Positions 47,481 through 59,920 of a stretch of 64,000 nt of DNA are shown piece after piece. The stretch spans positions 96,773,642-96,837,641 of the forward strand of contig CM049306.1 of the NCBI GenBank assembly GCA_026874595.1, given 5' to 3'. This DNA comes from Sipunculus nudus. Taxonomy: Eukaryota > Annelida > Sipuncula > Golfingiida > Sipunculidae. Below the pieces are notes generated by a model, which was not told the origin of the DNA, did not search any database, and worked only from the letters and a program-made list of their open reading frames with translations. The position numbers and the translations under genes were made by a program. The stretch's first letter is position 1; every line of letters starts with the position of its first letter.

Positions 47481-48382
47481 TATTATACACATCTTCCTGC
47501 CCTCTCATTTTAAATGTAATACGTGTAACACATGATTAATGCCAAAATGGTTTTCTTGTCTGTATTTAATTTTTTCAGTATCTAAAAAAAGTAAAATAAT
47601 AAACACCCAATACCATTTTTTGTAGCATTTCCATTTCCCTCTGGGATTTGGAACGTCGGCTTGCCGTTAGGTCCATTGCGCCGATTAGCAAAAATATAAA
47701 TGTACGGGATTGTGACAATTGGATACAACTATACATAATCTGACGTTTTCGGTGGAGGAACCATGTTGAAGGGAATTCCATTTAAACAAGATAAATTTAG
47801 ATTTTACTCGATGCAAAAAGTGGCCCCACAATTTTCATCTTAATCAGATATTAAAATGTTACACACCAAAATAAAAAAAATTCTTGCACCATAAAATCGA
47901 ATAAATTTTTTAAACAAAAGGAGCCAACGACACACATGTTGCAAATAAGAGGTGACTTAATAGGTATTTAAACTCAAAGTAACTGGTTAATCAGACAAAC
48001 TGTTACTTCTTTTATATAATAAGAAGTTACTTTCACCATTGCATAAAACAGAGCCATATATCCCAAGGATAAACACCATTATCAATACTGCACTCATTGT
48101 GTAATGAGTCTAACATAGCTAATGAGTAAAACCGCCGTCCGTCAGAGGTAGTTTATAAGCTGTGTTTACGTAGACACGTATTCTTGACTGCATCAGCCTC
48201 TTCCCATCTATATCTCTGTCTTAGCCGATAACTGTTCCAACACAACCAGGAACATGAACAAGGTTATATCTATATAATCAGCGAGAGATTAGATAATTTT
48301 ATTTTAATATTGTGGCATGGTGGTTATTCGTCACAAGTGGTCTCACTGATATGTTACACAGCACCTACAACCTCTGATATAA

Positions 48383-48387
<5 letters not shown>

Positions 48388-48423
<36 letters not shown>
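48388..48423. repeat. (TA)n microsatellite
   Basis: Alternating TA, about 36 bases. Confidence 0.95.
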
Positions 48424-48428
<5 letters not shown>

Positions 48429-48889
48429 GCCCTGCGCGGACCTAAACCCTCCGTACCCCCGCGGGCTGAATTTTTCATGATTTTGTGGGGTGGGACGGAC
48501 CAAAAATAATTACCTGCGAGGCGAGTGCGGGCTAAAAGCTGGGATGTACAGGGCGAGTCAGTCTACATTTTATTTTAGTGCGGGTTTGTTCGGGTCTAAA
48601 AACAAGGTAATAATGAGGAATGAGGAAATTACATTCGCTAAAATGTAATTCACAGGTCTATTCATGTTCCTTTGCTTTTACCATTTTCTGAAATATTGTT
48701 AACCCCCCCCCCCCCATAACACATTTTAAGCACTGAGTAGAACCCTTGTACCATCGCCATAGCCGTAGTGGCCCGTGGGGACCCCTTAGTTCCACCTTGC
48801 GCGAAACGGGACACTTCTAAACTAGACGACCATAGGTCGAGCGCTTGCCGGAAAATTGAAATGAAAGACAGACGGACAGACAGAAAAAA

Positions 48890-49870
48890 ACTGTCGGGTT
48901 TTTGTCAATTGAGTGACTTTCAGAGTGATTGCTGAAAAGTTGGGCCTGTTGAACGACATATATCACACAAAAGAACATGAAAGCAGACATACCTGACAAC
49001 AAACAGACAGACATTCTGACAAAGTGACACAAGATTGAGACCAGATGACTTAACCAAATTATGGAGAAGAACCATAGTAAAAAATAAGCTATGGTTTATG
49101 TAATAAAGGTTAATAGTTTCAGAGGTCTGGTCCCAGTGCAGCGCCGCCTAGCACCCATATCAGGAAAATGAAAAATCACTTTCGAGATATTAGTGTATGA
49201 CATAAGATGTCCGAGTTTCAAAAGGATTCCTACAAAACTGTAGCCTATAGAATGCTATATGTGAGACGCAACAACCAGCAAGCTGGCGAATTTGAGGACA
49301 ACTAACAAATAGACAGACATACTGACAAAGTGACACAAGATTGATACCAGATGACTTACTCAGGTTATGAGAAGTCCCAGAGGAAGAAAATAAGCTATAG
49401 TTTCTGTAATTGTGGGTTATAGATATGGAGTTATGGCCAAAAAATGATATGTTGGATAGGGTCGAGTGCAGAGCCTTCTGACGGCTATATCTTGAAGATG
49501 AAAATATAATTTCGAAATGTTAATGTTAGACATAAGATGTACCAGTTTCAAAAGGATTACTCTAAAACTGTGGCCTGTAGAATGCTACATGTGAAGACAA
49601 CTGACAAAAAGACAGACACACTGACAAAGAGACAAAAGATTAAACCAGAAGACTTATTCAGATGATGGAGAAGATCCAGAGGAAGAAAATAAGCTATAGT
49701 TTCTGTAATTAAGGTTTATTATTTTGGAGATATGGCAAAAAAAGATATGTTAGAGAGGTTCAAGTGCAGCGCCCCCTAGTGGCCATATCTGGAAAATGAA
49801 AAATATTTTTCGAGATATGTGTAAGACATAAGATCTGTAAGTTTCAAAATTATTCCTGCATACTTGTAAA
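48890..49870. repeat. Tandem repeat of about 300 bp, three copies
   Basis: The anchor TGACAAAGTGACACAAGATT occurs near 49018 and 49322, with a variant near 49622. Each is followed by AGAAAATAAGCTATAG, GGTTTAT-like sequence, a CAGxGCC core, GAAAATGAAAAAT, GACATAAGAT and AGTTTCAAAAGGATT in the same order. Confidence 0.8.
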
Positions 49871-50482
49871 CTCTAGGTTATCACAAAGCGATATCTTGAA
49901 ATATCTCGCTTGACGAGATATTTTACGAGATATTGCGAGACTTGTACTATAATCTAATAATAATACTTGTATGCTACCTGATGCAAAAAAAGTAGACCTC
50001 TGTAGCTTTAAAACTGAGAAGACAAAGTTAGAAAAAAATGACTTTTTCATGACTTTTACCCAAAATGCGTTACCATGGTAACAGCAGATTTCAGCTCCAA
50101 ACAAATCAGAAAAGAGAGCTTTGAATAACGATTGAAATGAGCTATTGCTTAAGTAGCTATGAATAAAAATCCACGATGTTTTGATGACCTTGACCTTTAA
50201 CAAAAACAATAGGCTCCTGTCATTTTTTATTTTCCATCAACTGTGTAAGTTTGAAAGCGATTGCTGCAAAATTGCGACCTTAGAGAGGAAACAGGCAGAC
50301 AGACAAACAGACATCCGTGACTGACCAACCAACTTGCCGAAATCGGAGATTTCCAGCAAGAATTAACCTTCCGGGTATGGTTCGCGAACGGCTCACCAGA
50401 GCAGCACTTCGAGGTTTCGCGGTTTTTGTTCGGCCCAATAGGGTTTAAAAAGGGTTTGGCCATGGTTGAACTACGATCGACT

Positions 50483-50877
50483 GCTTCTGTGGCTCATTGG
50501 TAGAACGCAGGACTCAAAGCCGGGAGATCGTGAGTTCGAACCTCAGCCGAGGCAGTGAGGTTTTTCACGGTCGGCCCCCACCCAGGGTGAGCGCTCTGCA
50601 GGCTTAATGGGAAGGTCGTGCCCAACGACCGTGTTTCACATACTAACGAGTGCGCCTTTCGGGGGTCCTCGGTGGTATGATTACCAACCCAGGGCCCGCA
50701 GGTGCAGTAGTCACCGCGCCTGGTTAACGCCAGGATATCAAATGAGAGGAAGCGTGTGATACTGCCCTGTCACGTAGTCCGAAACCGGAATGGAAAGCTG
50801 CAGATGTACATATAATTAGTTAAGCCAGCATTAAAAATGGAGGCGGTTACCTCCAACAAAAAAATTAAAAAAAAAAA
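50483..50877 (+). mobile_element. Full-length tRNA-derived SINE with target-site duplication
   Basis: The head GCTTCTGTGGCTCATTGGTA (A-box like) and GAGTTCGAACCTC (B box) form a tRNA-like start. A body shared with 1078-1245 and 1750-2097 follows, then AGCATTAAAAATGG and an A-rich tail. ACTACGATCGACT flanks it on both sides (50470-50482 and 50879-50891). The perfect duplication marks this as the youngest copy here. The promoter boxes face plus. Confidence 0.92.
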
Positions 50878-51689
50878 AACTACGATCGACTAAGTTCAGT
50901 AACGTCTGCCTCACGGCCCCACCAGGGCTTACTATGATTACGTCCCGGGTGAACTAGGGTTAGGCACGTTTTACGACGTTTTACAAGGGTTCAAGAGGAT
51001 TTTAGTAGGATGTCGTGAGGGTCTGCGACTTTCAAACAAAGTCTGGTGATGGGGAAATATTGACAAAAAAATACTCGAAATTATATAAATACCAGCCTGA
51101 GCATCCTTCTCTTCAATTTATGATTAACAAATATTATGAATTAACCTTGCTGATGAGGTCATGAGGCCCTATTTTAATTTTGTCTCTTTTTCCAGATTAT
51201 ATTTCAACGCGCAGTTGAACTCCTCTGTGGAGTTCTAAAAGGAAAATGGGCAAATGTAATTTTGAATTTGTGCCGTTCAAAAACTTGCCGTTTTAATTTT
51301 TTCTTCTTGTCACAGAATGGAAACCCCATCCATGTCCATGAGCGATTAATTTTCGGCATCCATTTAAATCAAGGCCACGTTAATTTTCTACATTTACTTT
51401 CATAATCCATTTAAAATATTCCTATTCTTTATGAATAAGCAATATATTCAACCCCTATTTCAGCTGGTAATAGTTCAAACTTAAAATATTAAAAAGCGGT
51501 TTCTGAATATCCTGGTCCCTTGGCCTTCAATTGCTTTAAAATTGGCCCCTTTAGGCCTCATTTTCTTGCCTTCACCATCTTTAGGTTCTTTTAAAAGAAA
51601 TCTGAAAACTTCCTATAAATATTAGAGTTTGGTAGTTCTTAGAAATTAGGGTTTTCTTTATAGGAATCTTTGCTTTAGTAGGAATCTAC

Positions 51690-51785
51690 ATTTTATGTTT
51701 TAGTAAAACTGTGCTTTGTGTCTTGTAAAGCACTTTTGATAACTATTTTGTTGCATAAGCGCTATATAAATTAAATATATTATTA

Positions 51786-51816
<31 letters not shown>
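51690..51816 (+). mobile_element. Retroposon 3' tail with (TTA)n
   Basis: GTGTCTTGTAAAGCACTTTT...AAGCGCTATATAAATTA is followed by a TTA microsatellite. This arrangement is typical of the 3' ends of many animal LINE/SINE families; the family is not identified. Confidence 0.55.
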
Positions 51817-52695
51817 TTATGCTGATGAAGAACTTTTCTTAGAAATTTGTTGATTTGTAACATTGCCTTAATATATTTGCTGTTTTGTCTTTGAGTCACA
51901 TATAGTATTCCTCCTCTTTGTTTCAAACTTATGGGTAGAGCTTGGACACCTCATTAGACTGATTTCCTGCCTGGGACTGATCCTGACTACATTTCTGGTT
52001 TTCCTTTACAGTATTGTGAATATCTAATTAAGTAATTTACACTGCTCAAACGTCGAAACTGTTTAGAAATGACAAATGAGTGTGTTCTCATAGCCGTGCG
52101 GGGCTCGGGGTAAGCCGTGCGGGCGCCGGTAAGCACCGTAGTGGACCCTAGTAAACCGCAGCTGAACCCAAATCATTCCGCACTGGTACCCTGCCAGAGT
52201 CGGGATGACTTGCGACCTATTGGCGCCTTATCGGGGCCGTAGTTAAACGTGGTTTATCGGCATAAAAGTACTATAACCCTACTGGAACCGTAAACAGCCC
52301 GTAGGAGAACCCTACTGAAACGTTAGGACAGTCACTACAGAATTCATCCCGGTTTTAGGGTCAAAACCGTGGTCAACGGTAGCAGAGGGGCGCCGGGAAG
52401 CGCATGGGCAAAACGGGACCCAAAACCGGGAATGTGTGACCGGGGCTTTATTGACATTTCCACGTGTTTTGTAGTAAATAACTACATTTGGTAAGTGGTA
52501 ATTTTTTGACATTCCATCCTTACAAGCAAAAACTGGAAAAGTCATAATATCAGTAATTACTATCTACTCAAAAGAGACGGTCATTTTTTATAAATATAAA
52601 TTATTGTTTTCCCTGCATTTGATTCCCTGTGTTTGTTTGCGGGTTGAATGCGGCTGAAATTTTTGTAAAAAAAGTATGGGGGGGGGGGTGCGGGG

Positions 52696-52697
<2 letters not shown>

Positions 52698-52741
<44 letters not shown>

Positions 52742-52850
52742 AGAGAGAGAGAGAGAGAGAGAAGGGGGGGTAATGAAAAGCCACACTGGTTCATTGTATC
52801 TAGAGATGAAACTAGTATACACAGAAAAGTCGACCAATCGGTATTGAACC
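52698..52850 (+). repeat. (TA)n and (GA)n tract with flanking repeat
   Basis: TA (52698-52737) and GA (52739-52762) runs are followed by CTGGTTCATTGTATCTAGAG and AGTATACACAGAAAAGTCG. The same flank follows the TA array at 57810, so array and flank move together. Confidence 0.75.
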
Positions 52851-55800
52851 GACTTTTTCTCTCTTTCGCTCTCTCTCCAAATACATAAAACCATTTTTGC
52901 CACACCTAATTTGACATAACACACCATGACACTGACCATCCAAGAAGAAACATGGTGTCAATTACTAGAATGTATACAATTTTTCTTTAGAGACATCGGA
53001 GCGCCCACTTCTTAATTAAAACATTTAAATTACTTAAAGTCCCTTCCTGGATCTACCTACGAGAACAATGATTTGGTCAATACAGGTGTTGGTACAACTT
53101 GGTAACTGTAATCGAGTTCCAATATTTTCACTTTGATTTCATAATGAAAGTTAACTTAAGCTTTCCACAAATACTAATTTATTAGTTGTTGTTTGTCGTT
53201 CATTGTTCCTGGTACCCTACATCCCAATAAAATAAAATGCATACGGTTGCCTTTATTTGAAATACTCAGGATCCAGAGCAATTTTATCCCTGTATATTAA
53301 AAGAAAACAAACCTGTCCTTGAGAAATTTAATGCTGGTATAGCTGCTGTTGCAAGAAAACAACTGAAGGCCGATCTGTAATCCGTTCATATTGACGAAGA
53401 TAATCCATGTGCAAAATACAGCATTTATTACAGTCGTAAATGCATGTCTAGTAAATGTCACTTATTTGTCTTCACTATAGGCAACCGTAAGATTTACTTT
53501 ACGCTTTCGTAGTTTCCAGATACCATCATCTTATTTTGATCAGGATATATAGCTGAAAGGGCGTATAGTGTGAATCCACTCGGGATATAATTGCTATTAG
53601 TAACATAAGGGTTCAACCACTCGATTAATAAAATGCAAAATGGGTTTAGTAATAACGAGTACACTGTGTTTTAGGATAGGATGACTCAATGTGACAAGTA
53701 GGCTTAAGTTATCCTAAAAACTTCCTCGCAAATGTTTCATACCAGATATACTATTTAGATACTGTTATTATTACAGCTAATAACCGCCAACAACCAGCTA
53801 TGATACTTCCCTGTCTTTATCTTTAATCACGAGCAAGCACAGTCAGAAGGCTTGACAGATATATATTGCTTAATAACATCAGATGGACCGGGAAGTATTT
53901 TCTTTAAATACTGGACACATCATAGGACTCCAATACACACACGTTTGTGTGTGGGTAATATATGTTTAACTACATGTAAAGATTAATAGGAAGAGAATCA
54001 GAAAGAAACAGAAGTATTTACACATTTAAGCAGTAATAATGTAACAGTTAAACTCATTCCATGGGGATATTTACAAAGGCTTGACCGAAAAGTTTAATTA
54101 TAAATTACTATTCACCCTTAATAGTTTGTTAAGATTGCATTGATCTATATGTATAATCCCGATGATTTTTTTATAATATCCGAATCTTTATACTATAATT
54201 TTATTTAAATTCGAGTCATATTGGTGATTTTTATTGGTAAATTTCCAATATCTTAATTCCTCTACATTTCTTACAGAATTTCACCGACCGCTGTTTTACT
54301 GATTACCAGGAATTTGGGTAAATCTGTTACATTTTAAGAAAAAATCTCTTCCAAATCACGATGTGTAATATTTTAGAACACAGGGGGCCCCATAGAGTGG
54401 CAGAGTGAATAAATGAAGATTAAGTTTACTGACAGTGACCATGTTTTTTTACCTGCGCATTATTATACAATTTAAGCAGACGAAAATTATGCGTGTTCCC
54501 CTAACAGACACCTATGAGCCTATTCCTTGGTATACATCAACAAATGGATAGCCGGAAAACAGACAGGTTTTGTATACAGATGGATTTGTTTACATGCAAC
54601 TCCGAGTGAATTAAGCACAAATTGTCACCTCATGACTAATTCATAAATGAAACTAGAATTAACTTAAATTAGCACGACTGTGGTAATAAAGTAACATTCC
54701 TACTTGACAGATCACTTTTTTACATTTAACTCATTTAAGGTGAGAGGACTCACAATAAGGCTTCGACTTATACGAGGTTCGACACAAGTGGGATTTATTT
54801 TGAAATAATATAATGATAATTAGATTTGACTGTGTTTGTCACTCGGTGTCTGTGTCCATCTATCTGTATGTCTGTCCGAAAATCTTCATTAAAAATGGTG
54901 TAACAAGATATTCGTAAAATTGGTAATGCCTATATATTCGTTTCCATTCTGCTATTCGCCTTTATACATGAATACAGATCACATATCGGTGTCTTACACC
55001 ATGAACTAGGATTAACCACGAGAAGGACTCACATGGCGCCACCACTCCCACGAGGTGGTGACAACGACAATTAATGAAAACGTTTCACGTGTGTCTCCAA
55101 ACAAATTTCCAATAGAATATTTTCCACAAGGTAGGTTGTCCAAACAATTTCTGGGGTGAAAATACAAGTATATAAAAATTTTGTTCTCTTTGCTAGAAGC
55201 ACAAGCTAGAACGGGGATCCCTGTTGACGGGCGAGGTTAATGAAGCGATGGTCTTTATAACACGGATTTATGAAGAATTATAACCCTTACTTTAACTTTA
55301 GGTATCACGTTTTATTATCGGCAGCTATCCAAAATTGTAAATGTCGTTTTGGAATTCCCTCATGCGGAAAGTTAGGTTGTTCCGCACTTTTTAGTTAAGT
55401 TGGGTTTCCACACATACCATTTGACATAGAAAATGTGCCATTTACAATATAGGAGTTCAGTGCAAGGCCCTTGTTTGCTGAGAAAAATAAGGGGAGGGGG
55501 ATATTCAAAGAAGAACCCCCGTCCCGGACACTCGCTCAACCTATCTTAGCAAGCAGCTCCAGGCCCCTACCCCATCTCCCCATATGACAAACAGGAGAAA
55601 ATCCCTCTCCCAAAATATCATAACCTAACATTTATTACAATCAGTGTGAAAATTTGCCTATCCATTGACTCTATGTGACCTTAATCGCATATTCATTCTT
55701 TGAATAAACATAAGCATTGGAGTAAGGAGCAACCAATCAGATGACCGTAAGCATTGTAAACCGACAGTCACAGTTATGTTCCCACTTTACATACTACCGA

Positions 55801-56528
55801 TCCAGTGTCCGTATTTGTCAGGTTGATTTACCATGAAAACACTTGCTGGAACCAGCATCAGCTTTCCGTAATCCGCATTAGACAGGTATCCGCCCCAGAG
55901 AGGTTTAACTTGTACATAAAATCTAGGGGAAATTGAAGGGACTTATATATTGTGTACGTAATAGCCCTGGTCCGCCTTCCAGAGGTGTCCGCAAGACCAG
56001 GTTGAACTGTATAAACAGTTTTAATTAGGATCAGTGCCTTCTACGATAGATAGCTTCTGGTCATATCCGATTAGCAAGCATCTTGTCTTCGGCTGCAACA
56101 CTCCAACCTTTACACCTCTAGGAAAAGACGTCTTTTACAACGTAAAAGAGTAGTGTAAACTTTGATATCTTTATTATATTTTTTAATAATGTGCAACTTA
56201 CGAAAATTATAGACACGGGTAAAAAGTTTAAATTTTTCTCCCAATGAATGATCCACACGCGAAAAATCTTAATATTTCTGTTATTTTTTTTTCGGTGCGC
56301 CCTCTGTGGTGTGACGATTATATATGCCATATACTGATATGGAGTTAATTACCATTAAGATACCAATCGATGTGTAAGAGCCGTATATTATCCTGTGTCA
56401 GTCCTTCCTCGTAAGCACAACAACACTAACTTTCAGATTTGGTACTTTCTTTATGAACGTAATAGTGTCTGCTCAGGTCCTGTTCAAAACGTTATCGATC
56501 CCACCCGCCTGGTCAATTTGCCACGGGT

Positions 56529-56534
56529 TTTATT
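56529..56534 (-). terminator. Possible AATAAA polyadenylation signal of gene C
   Basis: AATAAA on the minus strand lies about 50 bases below the gene C stop. Confidence 0.45.
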
Positions 56535-56583
56535 ATATGTAAAAAGAATAAGGGCCTGACTATAATTCGACGAATATCAGAAA

Positions 56584-56828
56584 TCAGATGGAGAGAGGTC
56601 TTGGCTTCTTCTTTATATCTTTGAGGCCACTCTCTCCTTTTACCTTGCTGACAGGTTTTGCTGCCGCGATGGTTTGCTCTACCATTTCTGCAGCTCCAAT
56701 TTTGTTCATGTGCACTTCGTCATAAGGGTGGGGGACGTCAAAGGAAATAGTGTGATACAGGACTTCATCGTAATGCCGGATTGGTGTTAAGTATTCATCA
56801 ATCAGTTCGGGCGGGTCAAGTGGAGACA
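56584..56828 (-). CDS. Gene C last exon: cytoplasmic tail
   Basis: It reads VSPLDPPELIDEYLTPIRHY, then DEVLYHTISFDVPHPYDEVH, and ends KKKPRPLSI-stop (TGA). VLYHTI fits the ITIM consensus [I/V/L/S]xYxx[I/V/L]. The Tyr aligned with the first ITAM Tyr of gene B is kept (EYLTP), but Pro replaces the +3 Leu. Acceptor TTTTGCAG in phase 1. Confidence 0.85.
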
Positions 56829-57810
56829 CTGCAAAAAAAGATCTTTATCTTTAAATAATGATAAGTAGACATGAATGACTGGTTGTCGTATTTATTTTTA
56901 AATTTCAGCCAACACTCGCATATTCACACGAATTTAATTTATTTCATATACCTTAGTCGTACAAAATATTAATATATTTTACCCCATATCGTTGCACATT
57001 TTAATGTTTCATGTTATTAAAAGTGTTGATTTAGGCTTAATTCTGATTACTACGGAAATAAGTATGTATTAAAAATATACGAGATGTAAATATTATCCCG
57101 TCTTATCGGGGCAATTTCGTTTTGCACTCTTGATTGTACAACAGCATATAAATGTTTGACCTAAAATATTTAAGGCAGCAAGGTCCGATGAGAACAATCC
57201 CCTTGGATGAACTATTCAATTCGTGCTTAAATTGGTTCCATACTGTCATGGAAACGAGGGAATCATGTCACATGATTAATCATCATTTAAGGTTCAGGTA
57301 ATTCTTAAAGACTGTACTTCGTTAACAGCTGGGCAACTGTCACACTTTTTTTGTGAAAAACTATTTTACGGATTGAAATTAAAGCCTATTTTTATGGCAT
57401 AATGCCAATATGAGATAGGGAAGTAATATGGTATGTCCACTGTGGTACACCAACCATATTACTTTTTTTGTCTCATTCTTGTTCTTACATAATCAAAACT
57501 GTGTCCTAACAGTAAGCATATTCTATTATGTTATAATAGTATGCTTTTCAATCACATAATTTTGGATACCCCTCACCAGTCTGTGTATTTTAGTCTTAGG
57601 ACCTGATAAGTATTTTTATAAACAACAGAGAAAGAAGAAACAGGCATAACGTTTAATCAAAAGTAGCTAGTTATACTATATGGCAATGCCTGTATAACAA
57701 TGAGACACGAAAGACTTTCATATCTTTCAGTCAGTCTATCAAATAAAAGGTCTGAAAAGTTCTTTCATTTTATAAAATGCCTTAATGGATCAGGCAGTTT
57801 GTAAATTGAA

Positions 57811-57855
<45 letters not shown>

Positions 57856-58129
57856 TGTATGAATACCCATGCTGGTTCATTGTTTTTTTTATAGATGGAA
57901 AGGGTATACACAGAAAAGTGGTTCACTGCCAGTGAAATCCCACTGCCATTGAAATCCCACTGGCATATATATAAATATATATTTATATATGTGTGTATGT
58001 AAAGATAAAGAGTGACACCTTTTAGATAGACTAACTTGTTTATTAAGACACGAGCTTTCGAACCGCACAGTCTGCATCGTCAGGTGGTATGTGGGAACGT
58101 GTTACCACTTATTATTCATATTATTATTA

Positions 58130-58179
<50 letters not shown>

Positions 58180-59866
58180 ATAAAAGAATCGAAACAAAAT
58201 AAAAAGGATATATATTCACTGTTCTGCTAGAATAACTGTCTACTAAATTTGGTCTAAAGGGAACCGAGATGCATGTATCCGTTTCCAAAATTGCATTTTC
58301 ACTTTAATCACAACATACCATGCAGCCGTGTGCGTTGAACCTTCCTTTTCCTGCAAGCAAATGTTCGATATTTTAGGTACATGGTAATGAAATACTGATA
58401 TGTGCTTAAAGGGATCCTCTAAACTTTTATTAGTCGAGCTGAATATTTTAAAGTGGGTCACGATTTAAGTTCTTTAATATGTAACAAATATTTAAAACGG
58501 GTAGATAGATATTAGGGTTTTTCAACATGACGATTACATACTTTTTGTGAAGTAAGAATGTGGCGACAATCATCCCGACACACACGGCTCCTGCCAGAGT
58601 CGCCCCGAAGTCGATCATCCCACCCTTTATTCTATATGTAAACTCAGTTTCTGGAAGATTTGTATTGTCACACTTTTCACGGCTAATATTTTTGGACAAA
58701 GCAACGTAGATTTCAAATATGTGACCAAGTGTTTCAAAATCATGTTCATATATTGGACAATGTAATACTCTATCACGTGAGATCAATCTAATTATACTGA
58801 TACGTGCACAGACATATATAATGAAGCCCTGTTATATATGGCTAACTATTGTATTATTGTCCTAAACATTATGTTATAACCCAAACACAAAACAAGTCTT
58901 ATTTTAACATAAGAAAACTGAAAAACATTAAATGAAGGGAGAGTCCGAGACGATGTTTTAAATAAAAAATACAGAAGTTGTAACAATGCAGCAGCTGTTA
59001 CTTGTACTAATTAAGACATGAAATTACTGTTTATTAGAGATCTTCTTATTTACTTTAAAATTATTGTACTACATGAATTTGATTGGCATTTGAACAGATA
59101 CTCCAGTAAAATATCAAATCCTGAATGTATAGAACTTCTGTCATGACACTGATTAAGCCTATGAATTACTACCTTGGATACAGGGGAATCCGGTGTGACC
59201 ATCCTTGCAATAACAACGTCCGTCTAGTCTGTCGCATGGCAAATAACACTTCTTAGGACATCTGCTTTCACAAAGCTTCCCAAAGAAACCGTTCCTGCAT
59301 TCTGTGGGGGTCATTATATAGAAGGTAGAGGCAAGATGTCATTTCATACCAACTGAACTAATCATGGCAATGGTTCCGACAATTTGGATAATACCTGAAT
59401 ATCCAGATATACAAATATGAAAAAATTATTATTCAGTTTTTATGTTTTATAAATATATTATGATCCTAACACTTTTTTTCTGATACTTTCAGGTTAATAT
59501 TATGTATAACATTCAACCATACTGACCTTCACATTTGTCCGGGTTGAATCCGTCTGTACAGTTACATTTCCCGGTAGCTTGGTTACAGGAAACGTTACCT
59601 TGGCAACCCTCTCCGCATCTTCTCTCACACCTTTTGCCATAGAACCCATGTCTACATGCTTGACAGTGGCCTGTCCGCTTGTCACAAGGACCACTGCACA
59701 TATCAGGACAGTGTTTCCTGCAGCTCGGTCCATATCTGCCATCACTGCATTCTAGTGGTGTTTTGAAAGCTCAACATTGTAGTGGTGTTTTCAAAGGTCA
59801 ACATTATAACTTAAGAATCATATCTAAATCACTTTATATTACTATTCACCTCGAAACTTTATTAAG

Positions 59867-59920
<54 letters not shown>

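Larger units (their letters stand above)
44400..56580. other. Repeat-rich spacer between gene C and gene B
   Basis: No exon of the receptor family and no other recognisable coding sequence was found. About half is identifiable repeat (44587-47480, 48388-48423, 48890-49870, 50483-50877, 51690-51816, 52698-52850). 52080-52440 is unusually GC-rich for the window but holds no convincing frame. Confidence 0.5.

Noticed and set aside
47575-47781. Minus-strand frame with a hydrophobic stretch (TFIFLLIGAM) as signal peptide exon of gene B
   Set aside because: No phase-1 donor in the right place, and it adjoins repeat DNA; support is too weak.
50483-50560. Functional tRNA gene
   Set aside because: The tRNA-like head has mismatches in the acceptor pairing and continues into a SINE body with target duplication.
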